Assembly (NCBI GenBank): GCA_028697695.1
Contig: JAQVEI010000224.1
Span: forward strand, 1 to 5,020
Source: Lentimicrobiaceae bacterium
GTDB lineage: Bacteria > Bacteroidota > Bacteroidia > Bacteroidales > Lentimicrobiaceae
Direction: 5' to 3'
Length of the DNA stretch: 5,020 nt
In this document: in pieces, positions 1-5,020 of the stretch
How the letters are laid out: every line of letters begins with the position of its first letter
Position numbering within the stretch: position 1 is the stretch's first letter
The notes under the pieces: model-generated
Seen by the model: only the letters and a program-made list of their open reading frames with translations
Database searches by the model: none
What the model was told of the DNA's origin: nothing
Position numbers and translations under genes: made by a program

Positions 1-53
1 TACGGTGGTGTGAGAGGACAGATAGGGAATTAATCCCTATCTTCCTACTCGAT
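1..53 (+). mobile_element. 3' end of a group II intron (domain V 3' strand plus domain VI), partial
   Basis: This is the tail of a self-splicing, retromobile group II intron. Bases 1-9 (TACGGTGGT) read as the 3' strand of domain V, the catalytic hairpin, whose 5' strand lies left of the window. A two-base linker (GT, 10-11) leads into domain VI at 12-50, and the intron would end GAT at 51-53, giving the usual A-pyrimidine 3' boundary. The stretch TACGGTGGTGTGAGAGGAC followed by a variable hairpin and CCTACTCGAT is one I recognise as the end of many bacterial group II introns. That recognition is from memory; the folding is visible directly. The multidomain reverse transcriptase normally encoded in domain IV would lie off the left edge on the same strand. 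The intron points toward the 3' end of dsbD, so it is antisense to that gene. Subclass cannot be assigned from this much. Confidence 0.85.
12..50 (+). ncRNA. Group II intron domain VI with bulged branch-point adenosine A47
   Basis: The segment folds as one long hairpin. G12-A13-G14 pair with C48-T49-C50, and A47 is left unpaired. A15-G16-G17-A18 pair with T43-C44-C45-T46, and C19 is a one-base bulge. The nine bases 20-28 (AGATAGGGA) pair perfectly with 34-42 (TCCCTATCT) around a five-base loop, ATTAA. A single unpaired A close to the 3' splice site is the hallmark of domain VI; its 2'-OH attacks the 5' splice site to form the lariat. Here A47 lies six bases before the predicted last intron base T53, which fits the usual spacing. 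Intact pairing suggests the ribozyme end has not decayed. Confidence 0.82.
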
Positions 54-58
54 AGGTG

Positions 59-79
59 TGGCAGCTTTGATGGCTGCCA
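59..79 (-). terminator. Hairpin downstream of dsbD, possible terminator lacking a U-tract
   Basis: Seven perfect base pairs (TGGCAGC at 59-65 with GCTGCCA at 73-79) enclose a seven-base loop. The hairpin starts 21 bases after the dsbD stop codon when read on the minus strand, the right place for a transcription terminator. No run of T follows it: on the minus strand the next bases are CACCT, then the intron junction at 53/54. It may be a terminator whose U-tract was displaced by the intron insertion, or simply a 3' stabilising stem. The assignment is inferred from position and pairing only. Confidence 0.4.
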
Positions 80-100
80 GCGTTTATAAAGGTATGTAAC

Positions 101-2260
101 TTATTCAGCGCTTTGAGTGCTCCTTCTGTTGAACTCCTCCACAGCGCTATCCAGAAATGCAAGGAAGTTTTCCACATCCAGATCATAAGCCTTGGGCTGA
201 ACCAGCAGCTTTCCCTGTGTGTCGAGCAAACAATAGTAAGGTTGTGCATTAACATTATATTTGCTTATCTGGAAGTCAGCATATTTTTTACCGATGGTCT
301 TCTTTACTTTGCCATCGTATGTTGAAGTAACCCATTCTGATTCAGGCAGGGCAGTTTTATCGTCAACATAAAGAGCGATGATTACAAATTCTTCGCGCAA
401 CTTCTTAAGCACCCTGGGGTCAGACCAGACTCTGGCCTCCATTTCGCGGCAATTCACGCAACCGTGGCCGGTAAAGTCGATAAAGACAGGCTTATTAAGC
501 TGAGCCGCGCAGGCCAGGCCTTGTTCGTAATCAAAATAGCCTTCCAAACCGTGAGGCAGATGCAGAAATTCGCTGTATTTTGGCTTATCACAAAGGCCGG
601 TTTCACCTTTTGCCTGAGAGGAGGCACCTCCGTCGGTAGCGTATATCTGAATATTATCCCTGACAATTTTGTTTAAATCGAAATCGTGGGTTGCCTGTGG
701 AGGCATATACCCTGATAAAGCCCGTAATGGCGCTCCAAACATACCCGGAATCATATAGGCTACGAAAGCAAAGGTGATGATGGCCATGCCCAAACGAGGC
801 ACACTGATGTATTTTACATCGCTGTCGTGTGCGAATTTTAGCTTGCCGAGCAAATAAAAGCCCATCAAAGTGAAAATAACAATCCATAAGGCCAGATATA
901 CCTCCCTGTCGAGTATACCCCAATGGTAGGTCTGATCCGCAATGCTTAAAAATTTAAGACCAAGCGCCAGTTCGAGAAATCCCAGCACTACTTTTACTGA
1001 GTTGAGCCAACCGCCTGATTTGGGCATATTGTTGAGCCAGCGCGGGAAAAAGGCAAATAGCGTAAAGGGAAGTGCAAAGGCAAGTGAAAAACCAAGCATT
1101 CCGATTATGGGCATCAACACCTGTCCGCCGGCTGAGGCCACCAGAATGGCACCCACTATAGGTCCGGTACATGAAAAAGATACCAGTACAAGCGTGAAAG
1201 CCATAAAAAAGGAACCAATAACTCCGCCACGGTCAGCTTGTGCATCACTCTTGTTGATCATCCAACTGGGTAAGGTAATTTCAAACATGCCCAGAAAAGA
1301 GGCAGCAAAAAACAGGAAAATAAGAAAAAACAATACATTTGGAATCCAGTGAGTGCTTAAGAAATTCGCGAAATTAGCACCCAGGGTAACCGCTACCACC
1401 GTACCTATGATGGTGTAAATCAATATGATGCTAACGCCATAACTGAGCGCCTGAAATTTGGCTTTTACCTTGTCTTTTTCTTTAAGGAAGAAAGTAACCG
1501 TCATGGGAATCATAGGAAATACACATGGGGTAAGAATAGCTGCAAGTCCTGCCAAAAATGAAAAGAAGAAAAGTGACCAAAGTGAAATGTTGTTTCCAAG
1601 GCCTGTATCGGCTTTAATTTCTGCTGCCGGCTCAGCGGAAGCGGCTGCATTGGTTTGGGAGACCTGGGATGAGTCCGATGATTCGTCTTCCAGGGTTAAA
1701 GCTGGAAGCATTGAAGTGGAGGCCGTGTCGGGTGAACCAGGCTCACTTACCTGCCCGATTTCAGTGGTTTTATTTTTCGCACCTTTAACTTTAAATTCAA
1801 AATCTACCGTCTCTGGCGCCAGGCACTGCTTGTCATCACAAACCATAAATTCAAGCTCGCCGGATATTGTAAAATCCTTCTCACTAAGTACTTTTATCTT
1901 TTGGGTGAAGACCGCCTGATTTTCAAAGTATTTAAGGGTAATTTGAAACTGACTGTCGTATTCTTCTATCGGCTTTGGTTCAGTTACTTTTCCAACCAGG
2001 GTATAGTTAGGGGATTTCTCAAAAGTAAATGAAGTAGGAATCGGCCCATCAGGAGGTGGAGGTACATCCTGTGAATACAAATGCCAGGTAGGATCAATAG
2101 CGGCTTTGAACAACAGTTGTACTTCGTTGTCGGATATAGCTTTGGTACTAAAGGACCATTTCACCGGTTTTAAAATCTGTGCCTGTAGTGTAAGGGGTAC
2201 AAACAAGGCAAAAAAGATAAAAAGTCGCAGCAAAAAGTTAAGCTTCTGTTTGATTTTCAT
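101..2260 (-). CDS. dsbD: Protein-disulfide reductase DsbD (thiol:disulfide interchange protein)
   Basis: DsbD takes electrons from cytoplasmic thioredoxin and passes them across the inner membrane to periplasmic thiol-disulfide proteins. All three modules are visible in the 719 residues. A signal peptide occupies about 1-27, ending LTLQA before QIL. The periplasmic N-terminal domain (about 28-160) carries the cysteine pair C141-DDKQ-C146. A low-complexity Ser/Ala/Glu-rich linker runs from about 161 to 222. The membrane core (about 225-510, roughly eight segments) has its two redox cysteines at C246 in LTPCVFPMIP and C364 in SFSCTGP. The C-terminal thioredoxin-like domain (about 585-712) has the active site C601-V-N-C604 and a probable cis-proline at P674 in NAQPYY. 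Every expected redox cysteine is present, so the protein should be active. The ATG at 2258-2260 lies 25 bases after the tilS stop with no clear Shine-Dalgarno and no -7 box, so transcription probably comes from the tilS promoter. Confidence 0.95.
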   Translation of the reverse strand: MKIKQKLNFLLRLFIFFALFVPLTLQAQILKPVKWSFSTKAISDNEVQLLFKAAIDPTWHLYSQDVPPPPDGPIPTSFTFEKSPNYTLVGKVTEPKPIEEYDSQFQITLKYFENQAVFTQKIKVLSEKDFTISGELEFMVCDDKQCLAPETVDFEFKVKGAKNKTTEIGQVSEPGSPDTASTSMLPALTLEDESSDSSQVSQTNAAASAEPAAEIKADTGLGNNISLWSLFFFSFLAGLAAILTPCVFPMIPMTVTFFLKEKDKVKAKFQALSYGVSIILIYTIIGTVVAVTLGANFANFLSTHWIPNVLFFLIFLFFAASFLGMFEITLPSWMINKSDAQADRGGVIGSFFMAFTLVLVSFSCTGPIVGAILVASAGGQVLMPIIGMLGFSLAFALPFTLFAFFPRWLNNMPKSGGWLNSVKVVLGFLELALGLKFLSIADQTYHWGILDREVYLALWIVIFTLMGFYLLGKLKFAHDSDVKYISVPRLGMAIITFAFVAYMIPGMFGAPLRALSGYMPPQATHDFDLNKIVRDNIQIYATDGGASSQAKGETGLCDKPKYSEFLHLPHGLEGYFDYEQGLACAAQLNKPVFIDFTGHGCVNCREMEARVWSDPRVLKKLREEFVIIALYVDDKTALPESEWVTSTYDGKVKKTIGKKYADFQISKYNVNAQPYYCLLDTQGKLLVQPKAYDLDVENFLAFLDSAVEEFNRRSTQSAE

Positions 2261-2274
2261 GATTTGATTTGATT
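2260..2274 (-). repeat. Pentanucleotide repeat (TGATT)x3 abutting the dsbD start codon
   Basis: Three perfect copies of TGATT on the + strand (AATCA on the coding strand) fill the space directly before the dsbD ATG; the last base of the run is the A of that ATG. The repeat lies inside the 25-base tilS-dsbD gap, where a ribosome binding site would be. Only three units are present, so it may be chance in an AT-rich spacer. Confidence 0.6.
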
Positions 2275-2285
2275 ATTTGCTGAGG

Positions 2286-3623
2286 TTAATTTTCCAGCAG
2301 TTCAATTTTTAAAATATTTCTCGTTTCATCGGTTACTCTAAATGCATGACTGATACGATGGCCTACCAGCCAGGCGATTTTGTTTCCGGAAATCAGCAGC
2401 CAGGCATTCTCCTTTTCTACAATGGAAAATTTATTGTCGATAAAGTAATCACTGAGTTTTTTGCTGTTGGTCATACCAAAAGGCATAAAAGTGTCACCTT
2501 CTTTCCACTTGCGCAAGCGCAACGGCCATTCCAGCAAGTCGGCATCAAACATGGCTGTCTGAGCTGATTTACTGATATCAGGAACTTCAGTATTTGACAA
2601 ACGGGTTAATCTTAAATTTATTGGCGTGCTTACTGTTTGCTGATCTGCTTCGATACGGGTTTCGTCTGCATTGGTTTCGGAGGATCCGCCGGTTTCAGTA
2701 ATCAATAAGAGGTCGCGGTCCTTAATAACACGATGGGTAGGCGAAAAAAACTGCTTACCCGAGAGTTCATTCAGCGCCCGGCAGAGGTCGTCTGTGGTAA
2801 AGCGGCTAAAGTTGTATGGTTTCAGCAGTTCATAGAGGTAAATATCTATGGGCTGAAAGTTTTTTAACGCGTCAATCTTAAATGCAGTCACTCCCTCAGC
2901 AGATGCACTAATGGCAGCTTTTACCTCTTCCATATGCCGGTTCAACAGAATTTCAGATTCACGAATCCTGCTGATGGTAGAAGTGAGCGTTTTACGAAAA
3001 TCGGGATTTAGTTCTCCCAGTAAAGGCAACAAGTCATGCCGGATCTTATTGCGCATATATTTGGAAGAGCGGTTTGAGCTGTCTTCCCGGAAGGAAATGG
3101 CTTCATCCACGGCAAACTCTTCAATTTGCCTCCTGAATGCAAACATCATGGGATGAACGATATTGGAGCGGTTGGGCAAAATGCCATGAAGACCACTGAT
3201 ACCGGTTCCGCGCAGAGCATTGATAAAGAAAGTCTCTATCTGATCATCCAGATGATGCGCTGTGGCAACTACCTGATAGTTTTCTGTCTGCAAAAGTTCA
3301 TCAAACCATTCATAACGCAGATGCCGGGCTGCCATTTGAACCGAAATCTTGTTGAATCCCGCGTACTCACGTGTTTTAAAATGCTTTACAAAAAACGGAA
3401 TGCCATGCGCTTTTGCCACTGAACTGACAAACTTCTCATCCTCGTTGGATTCAGTACCCCGGAGTGCAAAATTGCAATGTGCGATGCCGAAGGTAAGTCC
3501 ACTGCGAAGAAATAATTCGAGCATAACCATTGAATCAATACCCCCGCTAATGGCGAGCATCACCTTTTCATCGGGCTTAAAAAGGTTCCATTCGTTTACG
3601 TATTTTTTGAATGCTGTTAACAT
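2286..3623 (-). CDS. tilS: tRNA(Ile)-lysidine synthetase TilS
   Basis: TilS is a cytoplasmic ATP-dependent enzyme that attaches lysine to C34 of the CAU-anticodon tRNA-Ile, changing its decoding from AUG to AUA and its charging from Met to Ile. It is normally essential. From the ATG at 3621-3623 the protein has 445 residues. The N-type ATP pyrophosphatase domain shows the P-loop AISGGIDSM (24-32), HCNFALRG (49-56), and TAHHLDDQIETFF (121-133). It continues with RGTGISGLHGI (138-148) and the downstream motif EDSSNRSSKYMRNKIRHDLLP (180-200). The C-terminal TilS domain is seen near 369-395, including RKWKEGD and KLSDYF. The frame stays open upstream to an ATG at 3848, but the added 75 residues resemble nothing in the family. 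The 3623 start places the P-loop at its usual distance from the N terminus and has a promoter box just ahead. The gene is first in a probable two-gene unit with dsbD. Confidence 0.95.
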   Translation of the reverse strand: MLTAFKKYVNEWNLFKPDEKVMLAISGGIDSMVMLELFLRSGLTFGIAHCNFALRGTESNEDEKFVSSVAKAHGIPFFVKHFKTREYAGFNKISVQMAARHLRYEWFDELLQTENYQVVATAHHLDDQIETFFINALRGTGISGLHGILPNRSNIVHPMMFAFRRQIEEFAVDEAISFREDSSNRSSKYMRNKIRHDLLPLLGELNPDFRKTLTSTISRIRESEILLNRHMEEVKAAISASAEGVTAFKIDALKNFQPIDIYLYELLKPYNFSRFTTDDLCRALNELSGKQFFSPTHRVIKDRDLLLITETGGSSETNADETRIEADQQTVSTPINLRLTRLSNTEVPDISKSAQTAMFDADLLEWPLRLRKWKEGDTFMPFGMTNSKKLSDYFIDNKFSIVEKENAWLLISGNKIAWLVGHRISHAFRVTDETRNILKIELLEN

Positions 3624-3627
3624 GGCG

Positions 3628-3635
3628 CAAAAGTA
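3628..3635 (-). promoter_or_regulatory. tilS promoter, Bacteroidota -7 box TACTTTTG
   Basis: Read on the minus strand, TACTTTTG matches the Bacteroidota primary sigma factor -7 consensus TAnnTTTG exactly. A TGTG, one base from the -33 consensus TTTG, lies at 3656-3659 with a 20-base spacer, within the usual range. Only four bases (CGCC) separate the box from the tilS ATG, so transcription would start at or very near the A of the start codon. This supports both the 3623 start and a leaderless message. Confidence 0.6.
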
Positions 3636-3785
3636 TAAAAGAAATGCAATATGTTCACATTTCGTGAGATGCGATAGTGAATTAATGAAAGTTTCTTTCA
3701 CGCACAGGTAAACATTACTATACAATTCATTCGTACCAGGATAAACCATACCTGAAAACCTTTTAATAAAGCTTATTTGTAGGGT

Positions 3786-3827
3786 AAAACAGGAAAATTT
3801 AGCTTCAATAATGTTAAATCCTGTTTT
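3786..3827. repeat. Perfect 9-bp inverted repeat in the divergent intergenic region
   Basis: AAAACAGGA (3786-3794) is the exact reverse complement of TCCTGTTTT (3819-3827), separated by 24 bases. Inside, TTTA (3798-3801) can pair with TAAA (3815-3818) across a three-base bulge, giving a longer stem. On the + strand the right arm runs into five T residues, so it has some look of an intrinsic terminator. There is no obvious gene for it to terminate. An operator for a dimeric regulator is an alternative. Confidence 0.4.
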
Positions 3828-3859
3828 TAACGCAATACCGGAATACAAATATTCCCTCT

Positions 3860-3879
3860 TATCCTATTGTTTCAGGATA
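3860..3879. repeat. Short dyad TATCCT-N8-AGGATA
   Basis: Six bases at 3860-3865 are perfectly complementary to 3874-3879 around an eight-base loop. The right arm is part of the second CAGGATA heptamer in the region. It lies about 130 bases upstream of the + strand -7 box, far for a simple repressor site. A role as a binding site is speculative. Confidence 0.25.
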
Positions 3880-4010
3880 GTTGTTTGAAGTTTAAAAAAA
3901 TTAACTACGAACTAAAAGCATGCAAGCAATAAAAATCAAAAAAAATGTGGCTCAAAAATGACGGGAAACGCCTCTCTTTCATTAAAATAACAATTAAAAT
4001 CATAATATTT

Positions 4011-4018
4011 TATCTTTG
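4011..4018 (+). promoter_or_regulatory. Promoter of the secreted-protein gene, -7 box TATCTTTG
   Basis: TATCTTTG is a perfect TAnnTTTG box. Transcription would begin around 4023-4026, giving a leader of about 35 bases before the ATG at 4061. I do not see a convincing -33 TTTG at the expected distance; instead the upstream sequence is rich in A-tracts. The leader includes a five-codon mini-frame (ATG at 4031, stop at 4046-4048) and an A-rich stretch directly before the start codon, as is common in this phylum where Shine-Dalgarno sequences are scarce. Confidence 0.65.
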
Positions 4019-4060
4019 CTTGTCAATAGAATGAATTTATATTCTTAAAATAAGTAAAAA

Positions 4061-4405
4061 ATGAAAAAACTATTACTTCTTTCAATTTCATTTTCATGGT
4101 TTGCTCTTATTTATGCTCAGCAAAACAACCCGGACAAACATTTTAGCCTGTCCGAAATCCGCGCTTCTGACGATCTTGAACTTCAGCAATTCACCTACAA
4201 TAAAGAGATGCTGATGCTTACTACTTATACTCTTTTTTCGGATGGCATAGAGTTGAAAGACTCATTGATATATAACGACTTTAATAATGTTATAAAGCTT
4301 GACTTATATCAGTTTATGAACAATACCTGGGCCTATGTAGCATATATTGATTACGTTTACGATGAGCATTTACTGAAGGATGATATGATTCCTGTTGAGG
4401 AATAA
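4061..4405 (+). CDS. Predicted secreted protein of unknown function, possibly a shortened repeat protein
   Basis: I do not recognise a characterised family. The 114 residues begin with a clear signal peptide (MKKLLLLSIS, hydrophobic to about 18, probable cleavage after A19 in LIYAQQN), so the product is exported. The mature part is rich in aromatic residues and shows a loose repeat: FTYN (44-47), LIYND (69-73) and DYVYDE (97-102), each followed by a hydrophobic strand and spaced about 25-29 residues apart. This resembles the Y-x-Y-D repeats of large exported Bacteroidota proteins that often end in a type IX secretion sorting domain. Here the third repeat stops after a few residues with an acidic tail (DDMIPVEE) and no sorting domain. 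It may be a truncated relative or a genuinely small protein. It has its own promoter and lies 101 bases before the thioesterase gene. Confidence 0.75.
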   Translation: MKKLLLLSISFSWFALIYAQQNNPDKHFSLSEIRASDDLELQQFTYNKEMLMLTTYTLFSDGIELKDSLIYNDFNNVIKLDLYQFMNNTWAYVAYIDYVYDEHLLKDDMIPVEE

Positions 4406-4460
4406 TGTAGAATAATGGTCATATTTTCTGATTTCTCAATTTATTACAACCAACCGCATA

Positions 4461-4468
4461 TTGCTTTG
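4461..4468 (+). promoter_or_regulatory. Weak candidate -7 box before the thioesterase gene
   Basis: TTGCTTTG differs from TAnnTTTG by one base (T for A at the second position). It would start a transcript near 4474, about 33 bases before the thioesterase ATG. No -33 element stands out, so read-through from the upstream gene is an equally good explanation. I see no terminator between 4406 and 4460. Confidence 0.25.
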
Positions 4469-4506
4469 TTATAAATATATCCAACATTAAAGATAAGACT
4501 GTTGAA

Positions 4507-4920
4507 ATGACAATTGATGCAATGAATGCCTTATCCAAAGGCACCTTAATGGAGCAATTGGGAATAATTTATACTGAGTTTGGTTCAGATTATATTTGCG
4601 GCACCATGCCCGTAGACCATCGTACCGTGCAACCGGCCGGATTGCTGCATGGAGGGGCATTGGTAGCATTGGCTGAATCTCTTGGAAGCATGGGCTCGGT
4701 TGCGCTGCTGAACAACCCCAAAGCCATAGTAGGCATTGAAATAAATGCCAATCATTTACGAAAAACCACATCTGGTACAGTTCATGGCCGCGCCTCCTTG
4801 CTGGTGCGATCGCGACGCTTGCACGTGTGGGAAATAAAAATACATAACGATAGCGAACAAATGGTTTGTTTGTCACGATTAACCATCATGGTTTTGCCTA
4901 ATGAAGAAAAATCTCAATGA
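4507..4920 (+). CDS. menI: Hotdog-fold acyl-CoA thioesterase, probable 1,4-dihydroxy-2-naphthoyl-CoA hydrolase (MenI/YdiI type)
   Basis: This 137-residue protein has the length and motifs of the PaaI-type hotdog thioesterases and closely resembles E. coli YdiI (MenI) along its whole length as I recall that sequence. Shared blocks include MPVDHRT-x-QP, LLHGG, LAES-x-GS, VGIEINANH and SRLT. The residues matching YdiI Gln48, His54 and the catalytic Glu63 are Q42, H48 and E57, a constant offset of six. MenI releases 1,4-dihydroxy-2-naphthoate from its CoA ester, a late step of menaquinone biosynthesis in the cytoplasm. The start at 4507 matches the E. coli N-terminal alignment (IDAMNAL against LEALNAM). 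No strong Shine-Dalgarno is seen. The stop overlaps the next gene's start (ATGA, 4917-4920), and that gene looks like an isochorismate synthase, which supports the menaquinone assignment. Related thioesterases act on other aryl-CoA substrates, so the substrate is inferred. Confidence 0.85.
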   Translation: MTIDAMNALSKGTLMEQLGIIYTEFGSDYICGTMPVDHRTVQPAGLLHGGALVALAESLGSMGSVALLNNPKAIVGIEINANHLRKTTSGTVHGRASLLVRSRRLHVWEIKIHNDSEQMVCLSRLTIMVLPNEEKSQ

Positions 4921-5020
4921 GCGCATTTACTTTTTCTGAACTCAGTGAGCTGCAATCAACATTAACCGGAACTGCAACAGACTTTGCATCCTGGCGGTTA
5001 CCCGGCGCCGAAGCGCCCGA
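4917..5020 (+). CDS. N-terminal fragment of a probable isochorismate synthase (MenF/EntC-like), cut by the window edge
   Basis: The frame opens with the ATG inside the ATGA overlap with the thioesterase stop and remains open to the end of the window, giving 34 codons plus two bases. The visible start is MSAFTFSELSELQ, followed by FASWRLPGAEAP. The pattern of a hydrophobic residue, an aromatic, then RLPG fits the beginning of Bacteroidota isochorismate synthases, which convert chorismate to isochorismate as the first committed step to menaquinone. The chorismate-binding core lies outside the window. The assignment therefore rests on this short pattern and the neighbouring MenI-type gene. The four-base overlap implies translational coupling within one operon. 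Confidence 0.55.
   Translation, partial: MSAFTFSELSELQSTLTGTATDFASWRLPGAEAP

Larger units (their letters stand above)
3624..4060. other. Divergent intergenic region between tilS and the secreted-protein gene
   Basis: This stretch of 437 bases has no gene I can support. It is AT-rich, especially from about 3890 to 4060, where A-tracts precede the + strand promoter. It contains one promoter box for each flanking gene and two dyads (3786-3827 and 3860-3879). The heptamer CAGGATA occurs twice in the same orientation (3737-3743 and 3873-3879). A 25-codon frame at 3811-3888 (+) has no supporting features. I see no tRNA-like fold or known riboswitch. Confidence 0.6.

Noticed and set aside
20..42. 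The 9-bp stem taken alone as a Rho-independent terminator
   Set aside because: No T-run follows on either strand. The longer pairing of flanking bases with one bulged A fits group II intron domain VI much better.
654..1172. Out-of-frame minus-strand frames within dsbD (654-923 and 954-1172), possible frameshift
   Set aside because: The dsbD frame is continuous with all motifs in order from signal peptide to thioredoxin domain, so no frameshift needs to be assumed.
942..1919. Open frames on the + strand at 942-1352 and 1458-1919
   Set aside because: Both lie opposite the membrane and linker parts of dsbD, have no recognisable domains, and are explained as antisense shadows of a well-supported gene.
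3624..3848. N-terminal extension of TilS by 75 residues from an upstream ATG
   Set aside because: The extension lacks family resemblance and would push the P-loop to about residue 100. It also contains the promoter box that fits the 3623 start.
3811..3888. A 25-codon frame on the + strand in the intergenic region
   Set aside because: It has no ribosome binding site, no -7 box at a suitable distance and no recognisable composition; a frame this short is expected by chance.
4406..4473. Read-through of the secreted-protein stop codon into an open stretch of about 22 codons
   Set aside because: The translated stretch does not continue the aromatic repeat pattern, so there is no evidence for an interrupted gene at that stop.
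4487..4876. Minus-strand frame of 129 residues opposite the thioesterase
   Set aside because: It is rich in residues typical of antisense translation and overlaps a gene with a full set of conserved motifs.

Overview
The window looks like chromosomal DNA of a member of the Bacteroidota. The evidence is indirect but consistent. There are TAnnTTTG-type -7 promoter boxes in front of two genes and almost no Shine-Dalgarno sequences. There is a DsbD of the CVNC type typical of that phylum, and a small secreted protein resembling the repeat-bearing exported proteins common there. No species can be named from the sequence.

Layout from left to right. Bases 1-53 are the last part of a group II intron on the + strand: the 3' strand of domain V, then a complete domain VI with one bulged adenosine and a GAT end. 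Its body and any reverse transcriptase lie off the left edge. Bases 54-100 are the 3' exon side and hold a small hairpin that also lies just behind dsbD. From 101 to 3623 the minus strand carries a two-gene unit, tilS then dsbD, separated by only 25 bases. TilS makes the lysidine at the wobble position of the AUA-reading tRNA-Ile. DsbD carries reducing power across the inner membrane to periplasmic thiol proteins. The two have no obvious functional link and probably just share a promoter. The tilS -7 box sits four bases from the ATG, which suggests a leaderless mRNA.

Bases 3624-4060 are an AT-rich divergent intergenic region with promoters for both sides and two dyads of unknown function. On the + strand there follows a 114-residue predicted secreted protein of unknown function (4061-4405), which may be a shortened member of a repeat family. 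Next is a hotdog-fold thioesterase that matches the MenI/YdiI type (4507-4920). Its stop overlaps the start of a gene cut by the window edge (4917-5020), whose first residues fit an isochorismate synthase. Together these last two suggest the beginning of a menaquinone biosynthesis operon.

Most of the window is ordinary housekeeping sequence. The observation most worth following is the group II intron end beside the dsbD terminator-like hairpin. I see no CRISPR array, tRNA, rRNA or defence system.
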